From Streptomyces sp. NBC_01485 (GTDB lineage Bacteria; Actinomycetota; Actinomycetes; Streptomycetales; Streptomycetaceae), in the NCBI RefSeq assembly GCF_036227125.1, contig NZ_CP109435.1, forward strand, positions 3,348,001 to 3,412,000: a stretch of DNA of 64,000 nt, written 5' to 3'. The notes under the pieces were generated by a model. That model saw only the letters and a list, made by a program, of their open reading frames with translations. It was not told where the DNA came from and did no database searches. A program made the position numbers and the translations under genes. Shown here piece by piece: positions 50,636 to 60,355 of the stretch (within the stretch, counting starts at the first letter, position 1; each line of letters opens with the position of its first letter).

Positions 50636-51757
50636 TCACCGACCGGACGCCGCCCTGCCCCGCCGGTACAGCACGGCGCCACCCGCGATGAGCGCCGCAC
50701 TGACCCCGGACGCGCCCAGCAGAGCCGCACTGTCACCACCGGTGTGCGCCAACTCCGGCGGCGTATGCCGACCACCCCCGTGGGGAGGCGTGGTGTGACC
50801 GCCACCGGGAGGGGGCGTGCTGCTGCCACCACCGCGGGGCGGGGTGGTGTGACCGCCACCGGGGGGCGGGGTCGTGTGACCCCCACCGGGAGGAGTACTC
50901 CCGCCGCCACCGGGGGGTGGGGTCGTGTGACCACCGCCGGGCGGAGTACTACCGCCACCACCACCGGACGGGGGCGTCGTGTGTCCCCCACCAGGCGGAG
51001 TGCTCCCGCCGCCACCGCCAGGCGGGGGCGTCGTGTGGCCTCCTCCACCCGGAGGCGGGGTCGTGTGGCCGCCACCTCCCGGGGGCGTGGCGTGACCGCC
51101 ACCGGGAGGTGGAGTCGTGTGACCACCCCCGGGTGGAGGCGTGGTGTGACCACCGCCGGGAGGCGGGGTCGTGTGGCCACCGCCGGGGGGAGGCGTCGTG
51201 TGGCCGCCACCAGGCGGCGGAGTCGTATGACCCCCGCCGCCGCACGTGTCGCCGTAGCCCCCGCAGTCGTCACCCGGACCGTGGTCCCCGTATCCGTGGT
51301 CCCCGTACCCGTGGCCTCCGTACCCGTGGCCTCCGTACCCGTGGCCTCCGTATCCGGAGTCGCCGTATCCGGAGTCTCCGTACCCGTGGCCCCTGTGCCC
51401 GGAGTCCCTGTCCCCGGAGTCCCCGTAGCCGGAGTCCCCGTAGCCGGAGTCCCCGTAGCCCGAGTCGTCGTCGCCGTACGGGTTTGCGTGGGAGCGGTTC
51501 TTGTGGGTGTCCGCATGGTTGCCACAGGAGTTGCCGAACGCGGGGTTGAGCGCGGCGACGACGTCGACCGAGTTGCCGCAGGCGTTCACCGGTACGTGTA
51601 CCGGGACCTCGACCTGGTTGCCCGACAGGGCTCCGGGCGAACCCTTGGCGGCCCCGTCGGCCTGCGAGTCGGCGAAGGCGTAACCGCCCCCGCACAGGGA
51701 CAGAATGCTCGTCGCGGCGGCCGCCGCGACCATTCCCCTGCTCAGGGTCTGTCGCAA
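50636..51757 (-). CDS. Wall-anchored long chaplin with a single chaplin domain
   Basis: A 373-residue protein read from a TTG at 51757 with AGGAAG nine bases upstream; this gives a proper signal peptide (residues 1-29). One chaplin domain (about 31-79) is followed by a GYGDSGYG/GHGYG repeat region, then a long HTTPPPGGG repeat region. A sorting signal LAHTG (336-340), a membrane helix and a basic tail (YRRGRAASGR) end it. Sortase-anchored chaplins (ChpA-C) usually have two chaplin domains; here there is one and a much longer linker. Possibly read by readthrough from the ChpD-like gene. Confidence 0.9.
   Translation of the reverse strand: MRQTLSRGMVAAAAATSILSLCGGGYAFADSQADGAAKGSPGALSGNQVEVPVHVPVNACGNSVDVVAALNPAFGNSCGNHADTHKNRSHANPYGDDDSGYGDSGYGDSGYGDSGDRDSGHRGHGYGDSGYGDSGYGGHGYGGHGYGGHGYGDHGYGDHGPGDDCGGYGDTCGGGGHTTPPPGGGHTTPPPGGGHTTPPPGGGHTTPPPGGGHTTPPPGGGHATPPGGGGHTTPPPGGGGHTTPPPGGGGGSTPPGGGHTTPPSGGGGGSTPPGGGHTTPPPGGGGSTPPGGGHTTPPPGGGHTTPPRGGGSSTPPPGGGHTTPPHGGGRHTPPELAHTGGDSAALLGASGVSAALIAGGAVLYRRGRAASGR
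50790..51240. repeat. HTTPPPGGG-coding repeats in the long chaplin
   Basis: About 15 imperfect units of 27-39 bases (core GTCGTGTGACCACCGCC) encode HTTPPPGGG and STPPGGG variants on the minus strand. A second array at 51290-51480 encodes GYGDSGYG/GHGYG. Both stay in frame, so they are selected as protein sequence. Confidence 0.88.
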
Positions 51758-51791
51758 TCTCGTTGTCTTCCTGCTTGAAGAAGTGGGAAGA

Positions 51792-51829
51792 GCCGGCCCT
51801 GGACCACGGGAAGTCGGTCCAAGGCCGGC
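51792..51829 (-). terminator. Hairpin downstream of the ChpD-like chaplin
   Basis: GCCGGCCCTGGACC and GGTCCAAGGCCGGC form a 14-bp stem with one mismatch and a 10-base loop, about 36 bases after the chaplin stop at 51865. Confidence 0.7.
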
Positions 51830-51864
51830 CCTCGACCCAGCCGTACGGCTGGTGTGACGTGTCG

Positions 51865-52092
51865 TCAGTCGTTGACGCAGACGTTGCCGACGGTCGGGTT
51901 CAGCAGCGCGATGATGTTGATCGAGTTGCCGCACGCGTTGATCGGGATGTGGATCGGAGCCTGGACCACGTTGCCCGACAAGAAACCCGGGGAGCCGATG
52001 GCAGCACCGTGGGCGTCGGCGTCGGCGAAGGCCGGGGCGGCCCCGCCCAGCGCCAGGATCAGACCCGCGAAAACAGCAGCGCTCTTCTTCAT
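51865..52092 (-). CDS. chpD: Short chaplin, ChpD-like
   Basis: A 75-residue chaplin: signal peptide MKKSAAVFAGLILALGGAAP, then SPGFLSGNVVQAPIHIPINA and the Cys pair (ACGN, NVCVND). The I-rich strand (IHIPIN) differs from the usual VHVPVN. The symbol rests on length and on position beside the rodlin pair, as for chpD in S. coelicolor. I did not find the CGTTGA promoter motif before it. Confidence 0.9.
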   Translation of the reverse strand: MKKSAAVFAGLILALGGAAPAFADADAHGAAIGSPGFLSGNVVQAPIHIPINACGNSINIIALLNPTVGNVCVND

Positions 52093-52414
52093 GTCATTCC
52101 CTTCTCTGCGGTCATGCCTAGATGACGGTCGAAACCGAGCGAGCACAACTGGAACGGCTCACCATGACTCACAGACTGCAAACGAGAGATAGACAACCGA
52201 AGAAACTAAGGAACGTACGTCGCCAGGGAATTCACTCGAACGCCTTCATATAATTGACGCATCAGGCCCACTGGAGAAGAAACGCTTCGCCTGAGCAACT
52301 AGCCAAAATTGGCAGAATGTCAGTGGAAAACGGTGAACGAGCCGGTCCAACCAGTCCGCCGACGGCCCGCCCGCCGGAAGCGTGCGGGCCGTCGGCGGGC
52401 GATGCCGGTGAACG
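52093..52414. other. Intergenic region between chaplin and rodlin
   Basis: 322 bases without a gene. It holds the rodlin terminator (52356-52398) and, at 52140-52260, an AT-richer stretch that should contain the promoter of the chaplin gene; no clear elements were identified. Confidence 0.5.
52356..52398 (-). terminator. Terminator of the first rodlin
   Basis: CCGCCGACGGCCCGC and GCGGGCCGTCGGCGG form a perfect 15-bp stem with a 13-base loop, just after the rodlin stop at 52415. Confidence 0.8.
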
Positions 52415-52825
52415 TCAGTGGTTGGCCACACCGTTGCCCGAGAGCGCCGAGATGTCGTCCAGGATGTGCGACAGGGGCTCGTCGCCCTTGGCCTGGGTGC
52501 TGTTCTCGACACACTGCTGGTTCTGCGGGGAGGACAGGATGTTGATGTCCTGGACCGCGACCGGGACCACGCCGAGGAGCGAGCCGGGGTTGACCTTGGC
52601 GGGCAGGCCGACGCACAGCTTGTTGAGGGAGCCCTGGACCAGCGTGGCCTGCGGGCTCATGTCGCCCTTGGTGATCGAGTTGCCGAACGCCTCGTGCGCG
52701 CCGTTGCCACTGGCGGAGGTGGTGCCGGCGTCGTCCCCGATGGCAAGCGCCTGAGGGGCGACCGCCGCGGACATACCGACGACGGAAGCGGCGACCGCCG
52801 CCACGGCCATTGCCTTCTTCAGCAT
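52415..52825 (-). CDS. rdlA: Rodlin
   Basis: A 136-residue secreted rodlin: signal peptide with AAVAPQALA cleavage near residue 28, then [40 protein letters not shown] and [19 protein letters not shown]. Rodlins align chaplin fibrils into the paired rodlets of aerial hyphae. It is divergent from a near-identical second rodlin, as rdlA/rdlB are; which letter applies is a guess from position beside the chaplin. Confidence 0.93.
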   Translation of the reverse strand: MLKKAMAVAAVAASVVGMSAAVAPQALAIGDDAGTTSASGNGAHEAFGNSITKGDMSPQATLVQGSLNKLCVGLPAKVNPGSLLGVVPVAVQDINILSSPQNQQCVENSTQAKGDEPLSHILDDISALSGNGVANH

Positions 52826-52882
52826 TTCGCTATTCCTTTCCCTGTCCTGGCTCCGGGCCAGGACCATGTGCCTGCCACCGAA

Positions 52883-52910
52883 CAACCGGATGCGTCGGGT
52901 TTGGTTGCGG
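52883..52910 (-). promoter_or_regulatory. Sigma-BldN-like promoter of the first rodlin
   Basis: On the minus strand CGCAAC, 16 bases, GGTTGT, about 58 bases before the start. It faces the promoter at 52981 of the divergent rodlin. Both share GCAACCAAAC at the -35. Confidence 0.6.
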
Positions 52911-52980
52911 CCCTTCACCCGATCGGTTTTTCCGACCCGCCGAAGGGAGTTCGCACCAATAGGCCATCGGAGTGAAGCAG

Positions 52981-53008
52981 AGCAACCAAACAGGGCGAGG
53001 GGAGTTAA
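52981..53008 (+). promoter_or_regulatory. Sigma-BldN-like promoter of the second rodlin
   Basis: AGCAAC, 16 bases, AGTTAA, about 47 bases before the GTG start. The -35 side shares GCAACCAAAC with the divergent promoter. Confidence 0.6.
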
Positions 53009-53054
53009 TCAGAACGCTCCGGTGGACGGGGTTTCTCACGAAGGGACTTATCAA

Positions 53055-53465
53055 GTGATCAAGAAGGTTCTGGCCACCGCCGCGGTCGCCGCCTCCGTCG
53101 TCGGTGTCTCCGCCGCCGCAGCAGCCCCGGCGCTCGCCATCGGCAACGACTCCGGCACCACCTCCGCCAGCGGCAACGGTGCCAGCCAGTCATTCGGCAA
53201 CTCGGCCACCTTCGGCAACATGAGCCCCCAGATGGCACTCATCCAGGGCTCCCTCAACAAGCCGTGCATCGGCCTGCCCGCCAAGGTCAACCCCGGCTCG
53301 CTCCTCGGCGTGGTCCCGGTCGCGGTCCAGGACATCAACATCCTGTCCTCCCCGCAGAACCAGCAGTGTGTCGAGAACAGCACCCAGGCCAAGGGCGACG
53401 AGCCCCTGTCGCACATCCTGGACGACATCTCCGCGCTCTCGGGCAACGGCGCGGCCAACCACTGA
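53055..53465 (+). CDS. rdlB: Rodlin
   Basis: A 136-residue rodlin starting at GTG ([16 protein letters not shown]), with [20 protein letters not shown] and the same [20 protein letters not shown]-terminus as its neighbour. About 160 bases of its 3' half are identical to the divergent rodlin, so the pair is a recent duplication or is kept alike by gene conversion. Confidence 0.93.
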   Translation: MIKKVLATAAVAASVVGVSAAAAAPALAIGNDSGTTSASGNGASQSFGNSATFGNMSPQMALIQGSLNKPCIGLPAKVNPGSLLGVVPVAVQDINILSSPQNQQCVENSTQAKGDEPLSHILDDISALSGNGAANH

Positions 53466-53520
53466 CCCGACGCGCTGAACGGGTTCTTTTCCTGAGCCCC
53501 GGGGTGGTTTCTCCGCCCGG

Positions 53521-53554
53521 ACAGCGGGCCGCCGGATCATCGGCGGCCCGCTGT
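53521..53554 (+). terminator. Terminator of the second rodlin
   Basis: ACAGCGGGCCGCCG and CGGCGGCCCGCTGT form a perfect 14-bp stem with a six-base loop, followed by TCTAGC. It lies only about 20 bases before the LCP gene start. Confidence 0.8.
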
Positions 53555-53575
53555 TCTAGCGTGCGGCGCGTGACG

Positions 53576-54601
53576 ATGAAGAGAAACCTTTGGCCACGCC
53601 GCCTGGCGATTCCCGGAATCGTCCTGGCCGCCACCGGCGCGCTGCTCGGCAGTTCCGCGGCTCCCGGCCGGGAGCACGCTCCGCGCGCGATGAACATCCT
53701 GCTGATGGGCACCGACGAACGGGACACCATCACCACCGCCGAGAAGCACGCGTTCCACGCCGGCGGTCAGCCCTGCGGCTGCTCGGACGTCCTGATGCTG
53801 GTCCATCTCTCGGCCCGCCGGGACCGTGTCAGCGTGATCGGCATGCCCCGTGACTCGGCCGCGGAGATCCCGCCGACCCGCGACGAGGCGAGCGGCGTGA
53901 AGCGGCCGCCGCATCCGGCGAAGATCAACGCCGCCTTCCAGGAGGGCGGCCCCGGACTCGCCGTCCGGACCGTGGAGTCGATGACCGGGGTGCGCGTCGA
54001 CCGGTTCGTCCAGGTGGACTTCCGGCGGTTCATGGACAGTGTGGACGAGGTCGACGGCGTCGAGGTGTGCACTCCGCGGCGGCTCAGGGACTCCGCGACC
54101 AAGCTCGACCTCGAGCCCGGCAAGCACCGGCTGCGCGGCGGGCCGGCGCTGCAGTACGTCCGCTCACGGCATGTCGACGACAGTGCCGACCTCGGCCGGA
54201 TCCAGCGTCAGCAGCGGTTCCTCGTCCAGGCGTTGCGCGGGTTGCAGGCGCGCAGGCTGCTCAGCGATCCGGCGCGCACGGCGCATCTGGCGCGCACGCT
54301 CCTCGGGTCGGGCCCCCAGGGCTTCACGGTCGCCGAGCTCGCGGAGCTGGCGGCCCTGCTGCACCGGCTGCCGGCTTCGGCGACGGAGTTCACGACCGTG
54401 CCGATCGCCGGGTTCACCCCGCCCGACCTGGGCATCGGCGCGGCGCTGGCCTGGGACCGGGAGCAGGCGGACGCGCTGTTCGCGAAGGTGCGCGAGGACC
54501 GGCCGCTGGTCGCGAAGGGCGCGCAGTCCCTGCCGAAGGACCCGCCGACCGTCCTCGGCAGCACGGCCGCGGTGCGCGGGAGCGCGTACGCGTGCCGGTG
54601 A
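53576..54601 (+). CDS. LytR-CpsA-Psr (LCP) family wall-polymer transferase
   Basis: A 341-residue membrane-anchored protein. An N-terminal hydrophobic segment ([20 protein letters not shown]) precedes an LCP domain: [47 protein letters not shown] and [13 protein letters not shown] enzymes attach glycopolymers from lipid carriers to peptidoglycan. It may anchor the polysaccharide made by the operon at 35766-46420; that link is inference. A GTG two codons upstream (53570) is an alternative start. Confidence 0.88.
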   Translation: MKRNLWPRRLAIPGIVLAATGALLGSSAAPGREHAPRAMNILLMGTDERDTITTAEKHAFHAGGQPCGCSDVLMLVHLSARRDRVSVIGMPRDSAAEIPPTRDEASGVKRPPHPAKINAAFQEGGPGLAVRTVESMTGVRVDRFVQVDFRRFMDSVDEVDGVEVCTPRRLRDSATKLDLEPGKHRLRGGPALQYVRSRHVDDSADLGRIQRQQRFLVQALRGLQARRLLSDPARTAHLARTLLGSGPQGFTVAELAELAALLHRLPASATEFTTVPIAGFTPPDLGIGAALAWDREQADALFAKVREDRPLVAKGAQSLPKDPPTVLGSTAAVRGSAYACR

Positions 54602-54651
54602 GGGGCGCACGGCCGTCGGGCGCGATGCGCTACGCCGATCGGGGCACAGCA

Positions 54652-54680
54652 CGCAACCCCGGGCGGGGGCGGGGCGTTGA
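54652..54680 (+). promoter_or_regulatory. Sigma-BldN-like promoter of the third rodlin
   Basis: CGCAAC, 17 bases, CGTTGA, about 50 bases before the rodlin ATG at 54730. Confidence 0.65.
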
Positions 54681-54729
54681 TGATCACGCAGCTCCTCCCC
54701 CGGAGTCCGCATTTCGAAAGGGAACGAAC

Positions 54730-55137
54730 ATGAAGAAGCTGTGGGCATCCGCGGCCCTCGCCGCCTCCATCGCCGGTCTCGCGGGTGTGAGCGCCCCGCA
54801 GGCCCTCGCCATCGGTGACGACAGCGGCACCACCTCCGCCAGCGGCAACGGCGCCTCGTCGGAGTTCGGCAACTCCGCCACCTTCGGCGACTTGAGCCCG
54901 CAGTTCTCGCTGGTCCAGGGTTCGCTGAACAAGCCGTGCATCGGCCTGCCCCTCAAGGCGAACGCGGGCGGGGTTCTCGGCGTGGTCCCGGTCACCCCCC
55001 AGGACATCAACGTCCTGTCCTCCCCGCAGAACCAGCAGTGTGTCGAGAACAGCACCCAGGCCAAGGGCGACGAGCCCCTGTCGCACATCCTGGACGACAT
55101 CTCGGTCCTGGCGGGCAACGGCGCGGGCAACGGCTGA
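54730..55137 (+). CDS. Third rodlin
   Basis: A 135-residue rodlin with a signal peptide ([20 protein letters not shown]), [24 protein letters not shown] replaced by [10 protein letters not shown], and the conserved [19 protein letters not shown]. About 95 bases near the 3' end are identical or nearly identical to the other two. S. coelicolor has two rodlins as I recall, so a third, separated by the LCP gene, is an expansion. Confidence 0.92.
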   Translation: MKKLWASAALAASIAGLAGVSAPQALAIGDDSGTTSASGNGASSEFGNSATFGDLSPQFSLVQGSLNKPCIGLPLKANAGGVLGVVPVTPQDINVLSSPQNQQCVENSTQAKGDEPLSHILDDISVLAGNGAGNG

Positions 55138-55158
55138 GCCACACCCTGACGTACCGCG

Positions 55159-55192
55159 ACGGCGGGTCACCGGTTCTCCGGTGACCCGCCGT
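55159..55192. terminator. Bidirectional terminator between rodlin and ABC permease
   Basis: ACGGCGGGTCACCGG pairs perfectly with CCGGTGACCCGCCGT around a TTCT loop, followed by TTTCG, between convergent genes. Confidence 0.85.
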
Positions 55193-55204
55193 TTCGTGCG
55201 CGGC

Positions 55205-56059
55205 CTACGACACCACGTCCTTGCGGGCGAAGCCGCGGAAGGCCAGGGCGAACAGGATCAGGGCGTAGGTCACGGAGACGGCGGTGCCCTGGATCATGCC
55301 GGACCACTCGGGGGTGGGCTGGACGGCGTCGGCCCAGGCGAACTGCCAGTGCGCGGGCAGGAAGTCGCGCCAGTCGCCGAGAGCGGTGACGGCGTCGAGG
55401 ACGTTGCCGACGATGGTCAGGCCGACCGCGCCGCCGACCGCGCCGAGCGGGGCGTCGGTCTTCGTCGAGAGCCAGAACGCCAGCCCCGCGGTGACCAGTT
55501 GGGAGACGAAGACGTACCCGACGACGATCACGAGGCGCCCGGCCGCCGTGCCCGGGGCGAGGGCGCCGCCCGTGGGGAGTTCCAGCGGGCCCCAGCCGTA
55601 GGCCGCCGTGCCGACGGCGAGGGCGACGACCGGGAGCAGGACCATCGCGGCGAGGCTGAGGCCGAGGCCGACGACGAGCTTGGACCACAGCAGGCGGGCC
55701 CGGGGCACGGGTGCGGCGAGGAGGTAGCGCAGGGAGGACCAGCCGGCCTCCGAGGCGACCGTGTCGCCGCAGAACAGGGCGACCGGGATGACGAGGAGGA
55801 AGCCGGCCGACACGAACAGGTTGACGGCGGCGAAGTTGGCGCCGGACGCGGTCGCCGTGTCCATCAGGGTCACCCGGTCGTTGCGGCCGCCGGGCTCGCC
55901 GCCGATCGCGAAGGCGATGAGCAGGACGAACGGGAGGGCGGCGAGGATGCCGCCCATGATCAGCGTGCGGCGGCGCTTGAGCTGGCGGACCAGTTCGACG
56001 CGCAGCGGCAGCGTGCGGCCCGCCTGGTAGCCGGAGGCGACCTCGGTGAGCGTGCTCAT
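55205..56059 (-). CDS. ABC transporter permease (ABC-2 type)
   Basis: A 284-residue membrane protein with about six hydrophobic segments. Cytoplasmic N-terminus VELVRQLKRRRTLIMGGIL, then FCGDTVASEAGWSSLRYLLA with the PVPRARLLWSKLVVG segment typical of ABC-2 permeases. It overlaps the ATPase-hydrolase fusion gene by four bases and is its partner. Confidence 0.9.
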   Translation of the reverse strand: MSTLTEVASGYQAGRTLPLRVELVRQLKRRRTLIMGGILAALPFVLLIAFAIGGEPGGRNDRVTLMDTATASGANFAAVNLFVSAGFLLVIPVALFCGDTVASEAGWSSLRYLLAAPVPRARLLWSKLVVGLGLSLAAMVLLPVVALAVGTAAYGWGPLELPTGGALAPGTAAGRLVIVVGYVFVSQLVTAGLAFWLSTKTDAPLGAVGGAVGLTIVGNVLDAVTALGDWRDFLPAHWQFAWADAVQPTPEWSGMIQGTAVSVTYALILFALAFRGFARKDVVS

Positions 56060-58710
56060 GCGGAACCTCCGATCAGGGTGAGGAAGGCGTCCTCCAGGCG
56101 GCGGTGCGGGCCGACCGACGTCACGGGCACGTCGAGCCGGACGAGTTCGGCGACCAGGTGCTGGGCGGTGCCGCCGGTGTCCAGGCGGATCAGCAGGCCG
56201 TCGTCGGCGGGGACCGCGGAGGCCACGCCGGGCAGGGCGGCGATCTTCTCGGCGAGCGGCTCGTCCACGGGGGCGGCGGTGCCGACGAGGAGGGTGTCGC
56301 CGGAGCCGACGATCTCGGCGACCGGGCCGGCCTGGACGAGCTTTCCGCGGTCCATGACGACGAGGTGCGTGCAGGTCTGCTCGACCTCGGTCAGGAGGTG
56401 GCTGGAGACGATCACCGTGCGGCCGGCGGCCGCGTAGCGGATCATCACCTCGCGCATCTCGCGGATCTGCGGCGGGTCGAGGCCGTTGGTCGGCTCGTCG
56501 AGGATGAGCAGGTCCGGGAGGCCCAGCATGGCCTGGGCGATGGCCAGGCGCTGGCGCATGCCCTGGGAGTAGGTGCGTACCGCGCGGGCGAGGGCGTCGC
56601 CGAGGCCGGCGATCTCCAGGGCCTCCGCGAGGTGGGCGTCGGCGGCCGGGCGGCCGGTGGCCTGCCAGTACAGCTCCAGGTTCTCCCGGCCGGACAGGTG
56701 CGGGAGGAAGCCGGCGCCCTCGACGAAGGAGCCGACGCGGGAGAGGACGGGGGCGCCGGGGCGGATGGCGTGGCCGAAGACGTGGATCTCGCCGGCGTCG
56801 GGCCTGATCAGGCCCATCAGCATGCGCAGGGTGGTCGTCTTGCCCGCGCCGTTCGGGCCGAGGAGGCCGAGGACCTGGCCCTGCTCGACGCGGAAGGAGA
56901 GGTCGCGGACGCTGTAGCGGTCGCCGTTCGCGTACTTCTTGCTCAGGTCGGTGATCTGGAGCGGGACGCCGGCCAGCTCCGGGTCGGGGGCGGGGGTGGC
57001 GGTGCGGCGGCGGGCCGTCAGGAGCAGGGCGAGCGCGATCGCCGCGCCGGTGAGGGGCAGCCACCAGACCCAGGACGGGAGCTGGGCCGCCGCTGTCGTC
57101 ACGGCGGGGGCGGTGGGGACCTCGAGGTCGCCCTTCACGGAGACGGTGTACGTCGCCGGGGTCAGCGGGGAGGCGTAGCCGAGGTCGGTGGAGGCGAGGA
57201 CCAGGCGCAGGCGGTGGCCGTCGTCGACCTTGTGGTCGATCGCCGGGAGCGTGATCGGGACGTCCTTGCCCGCCTTGGCGCCCTCGACGCGGACCGGGGC
57301 GACGAGCTGGGAGGGCAGCACCTGCCGGGCGCCGTCGGCGCCGACGTCGTAGACCTTGGCGAAGAGGACGGCCGTGTCGGACGTCGATTTCACGTGGACG
57401 GTGACCGTCGGGGAGCCGGTGACGCGCAGGTCGTCGGTGACCGGCGCGGATTCGAACGCGGCGTACTGGCCGGGGAAGTCGAGGGAGACGCCGACGCCGA
57501 GGGCGGAGAGCTGGGAGAGGCCGCCGCCGCCGAGGCCGGGCAGGGCGGAGACGGCGGGCGGGCTGGCGCCGGCCGGGTTGGCGAAGGACTGCTCCTCGCG
57601 GCGGCCGGTCAGCGCGAACGCGCGCTCGCCGCTCTCCAGGCCGGGGTAGCTGTCCGCGCTCGCGCCCCGGAGCCGGGCGGCGCCGTCGGTGGAGTCGACG
57701 CCGCCGGTGCGGGTGACGCGGAAGGCGGGGCCGGTGTCGGCGGACTTGTCGTCCTTGAGGTAGCGGTCGAACCAGGACCGCACCCGGGTCTGCACGCGCG
57801 CGGTCTCCAGGTCGCCGCCGTCGTGGCCGCCCGCGATCCAGTCGACGTCGACGGGCGCGCCGTTCGCGCGGATCGCCTTCTCGGCGGCGTCGGACTGGGC
57901 GAGGGTGAAGAGGGAGTCGGTCTGGCCCTGGATCAGGAGGGTGGGGACCTTGATGCGGGCGGCGACGGCGGACGGCGAGCGCGCTTCGAGGAGCGCGCGG
58001 GCGGCGGCGTCGGGGGTGCCGGACTCGGCGACGCGCTCGTACATCGCGGCCAGCGCGGGTTCGAAGTGGGCGGCGCCGCCACCGGTGTTGAAGAAGATGC
58101 CGGACCACAGCTTCTTGAAGACGCCGTCGGGGAACAGGGCGTCCGCGAGGTTCCAGTAGGTGATCGCGGGGGCGATGGCGTCGACCCGGTCGTCGTGGCC
58201 GGCGGCGAGCAGGGAGACCGCGCCGCCGTAGGAGGCTCCGGCCACGCCCACGCGCGGGTCGCCGGTCTTGTCGAGCTGGACCTGCGGCTGCTTCGCCAGC
58301 CAGTCGATCAGCTTCGAGACGTCGGCGACCTCGCCCTTCGGGTCGTTCAGCCCGATCCTGCCGGTGGACTCGCCGAAGCCGCGCGCCGACCAGGTCAGCA
58401 CCGCGTAGCCGTCCCGGGCGAGGTTCTCGGCCTGCTGCCGGACGTCGTCCTTGCTGCCGCCGAAGCCGTGCCCGAGGAGAACGGCGGGGCGGCGGCCGGC
58501 GGAGCCGGAGGTGAAGAAGGACGTGTCCAGCTTCACCCCGTCCACGGCCATGACCCGGTCGGTGCTCCGCACCGCGGGCGTGCCGTCGTCGGAGGCGACG
58601 GCCGTCCAGGTACCGGCACCGGCGAGTACGACGACGGCGGCTGCGGCTGCGGCGGAGAGGAGCCGCCGCGGCCGCCGTAGCCCTCGCAGCCCGGACAGTC
58701 GAAGATCCAT
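56056..58710 (-). CDS. Fusion of extracytoplasmic alpha/beta hydrolase with ABC transporter ATPase
   Basis: An 884-residue protein. An N-terminal membrane anchor (about 18-40) is followed by an S15/CocE-like alpha/beta hydrolase: GAS160YGG nucleophile, D265 in QGQTD, H296 in GGHDGG. A beta-rich C-terminal domain of the X-Pro dipeptidyl-peptidase type runs to about 530. A membrane helix (about 548-565) then leads to a cytoplasmic ABC ATPase: Walker A GPNGAGKT 618-625, signature YSQGMRQ 714-720, Walker B LLILDEP 734-740. One polypeptide thus seems to place a hydrolase outside and the ATPase inside. Confidence 0.88.
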   Translation of the reverse strand: MDLRLSGLRGLRRPRRLLSAAAAAAVVVLAGAGTWTAVASDDGTPAVRSTDRVMAVDGVKLDTSFFTSGSAGRRPAVLLGHGFGGSKDDVRQQAENLARDGYAVLTWSARGFGESTGRIGLNDPKGEVADVSKLIDWLAKQPQVQLDKTGDPRVGVAGASYGGAVSLLAAGHDDRVDAIAPAITYWNLADALFPDGVFKKLWSGIFFNTGGGAAHFEPALAAMYERVAESGTPDAAARALLEARSPSAVAARIKVPTLLIQGQTDSLFTLAQSDAAEKAIRANGAPVDVDWIAGGHDGGDLETARVQTRVRSWFDRYLKDDKSADTGPAFRVTRTGGVDSTDGAARLRGASADSYPGLESGERAFALTGRREEQSFANPAGASPPAVSALPGLGGGGLSQLSALGVGVSLDFPGQYAAFESAPVTDDLRVTGSPTVTVHVKSTSDTAVLFAKVYDVGADGARQVLPSQLVAPVRVEGAKAGKDVPITLPAIDHKVDDGHRLRLVLASTDLGYASPLTPATYTVSVKGDLEVPTAPAVTTAAAQLPSWVWWLPLTGAAIALALLLTARRRTATPAPDPELAGVPLQITDLSKKYANGDRYSVRDLSFRVEQGQVLGLLGPNGAGKTTTLRMLMGLIRPDAGEIHVFGHAIRPGAPVLSRVGSFVEGAGFLPHLSGRENLELYWQATGRPAADAHLAEALEIAGLGDALARAVRTYSQGMRQRLAIAQAMLGLPDLLILDEPTNGLDPPQIREMREVMIRYAAAGRTVIVSSHLLTEVEQTCTHLVVMDRGKLVQAGPVAEIVGSGDTLLVGTAAPVDEPLAEKIAALPGVASAVPADDGLLIRLDTGGTAQHLVAELVRLDVPVTSVGPHRRLEDAFLTLIGGSA

Positions 58711-58838
58711 GCTTCAACCGTACGGGGTCAACCTGTCGGAGACGTGTCACCGGAGGCCGAACTCCGGGACCTCCCCGGGGCGTACGGGCCGGTGTCGTCG
58801 TACACCAGCCGCGGTACGCCCCCGGTGAAGGCGCGTGC

Positions 58839-60341
<1,503 letters not shown>

Positions 60342-60355
60342 GGCCCAGTACTCCT

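Noticed and set aside
50790..51480. Regular short repeats that might be mistaken for a CRISPR array
   Set aside because: The repeats are in frame within the long chaplin, have no unique spacers of constant length, and no cas genes are near.
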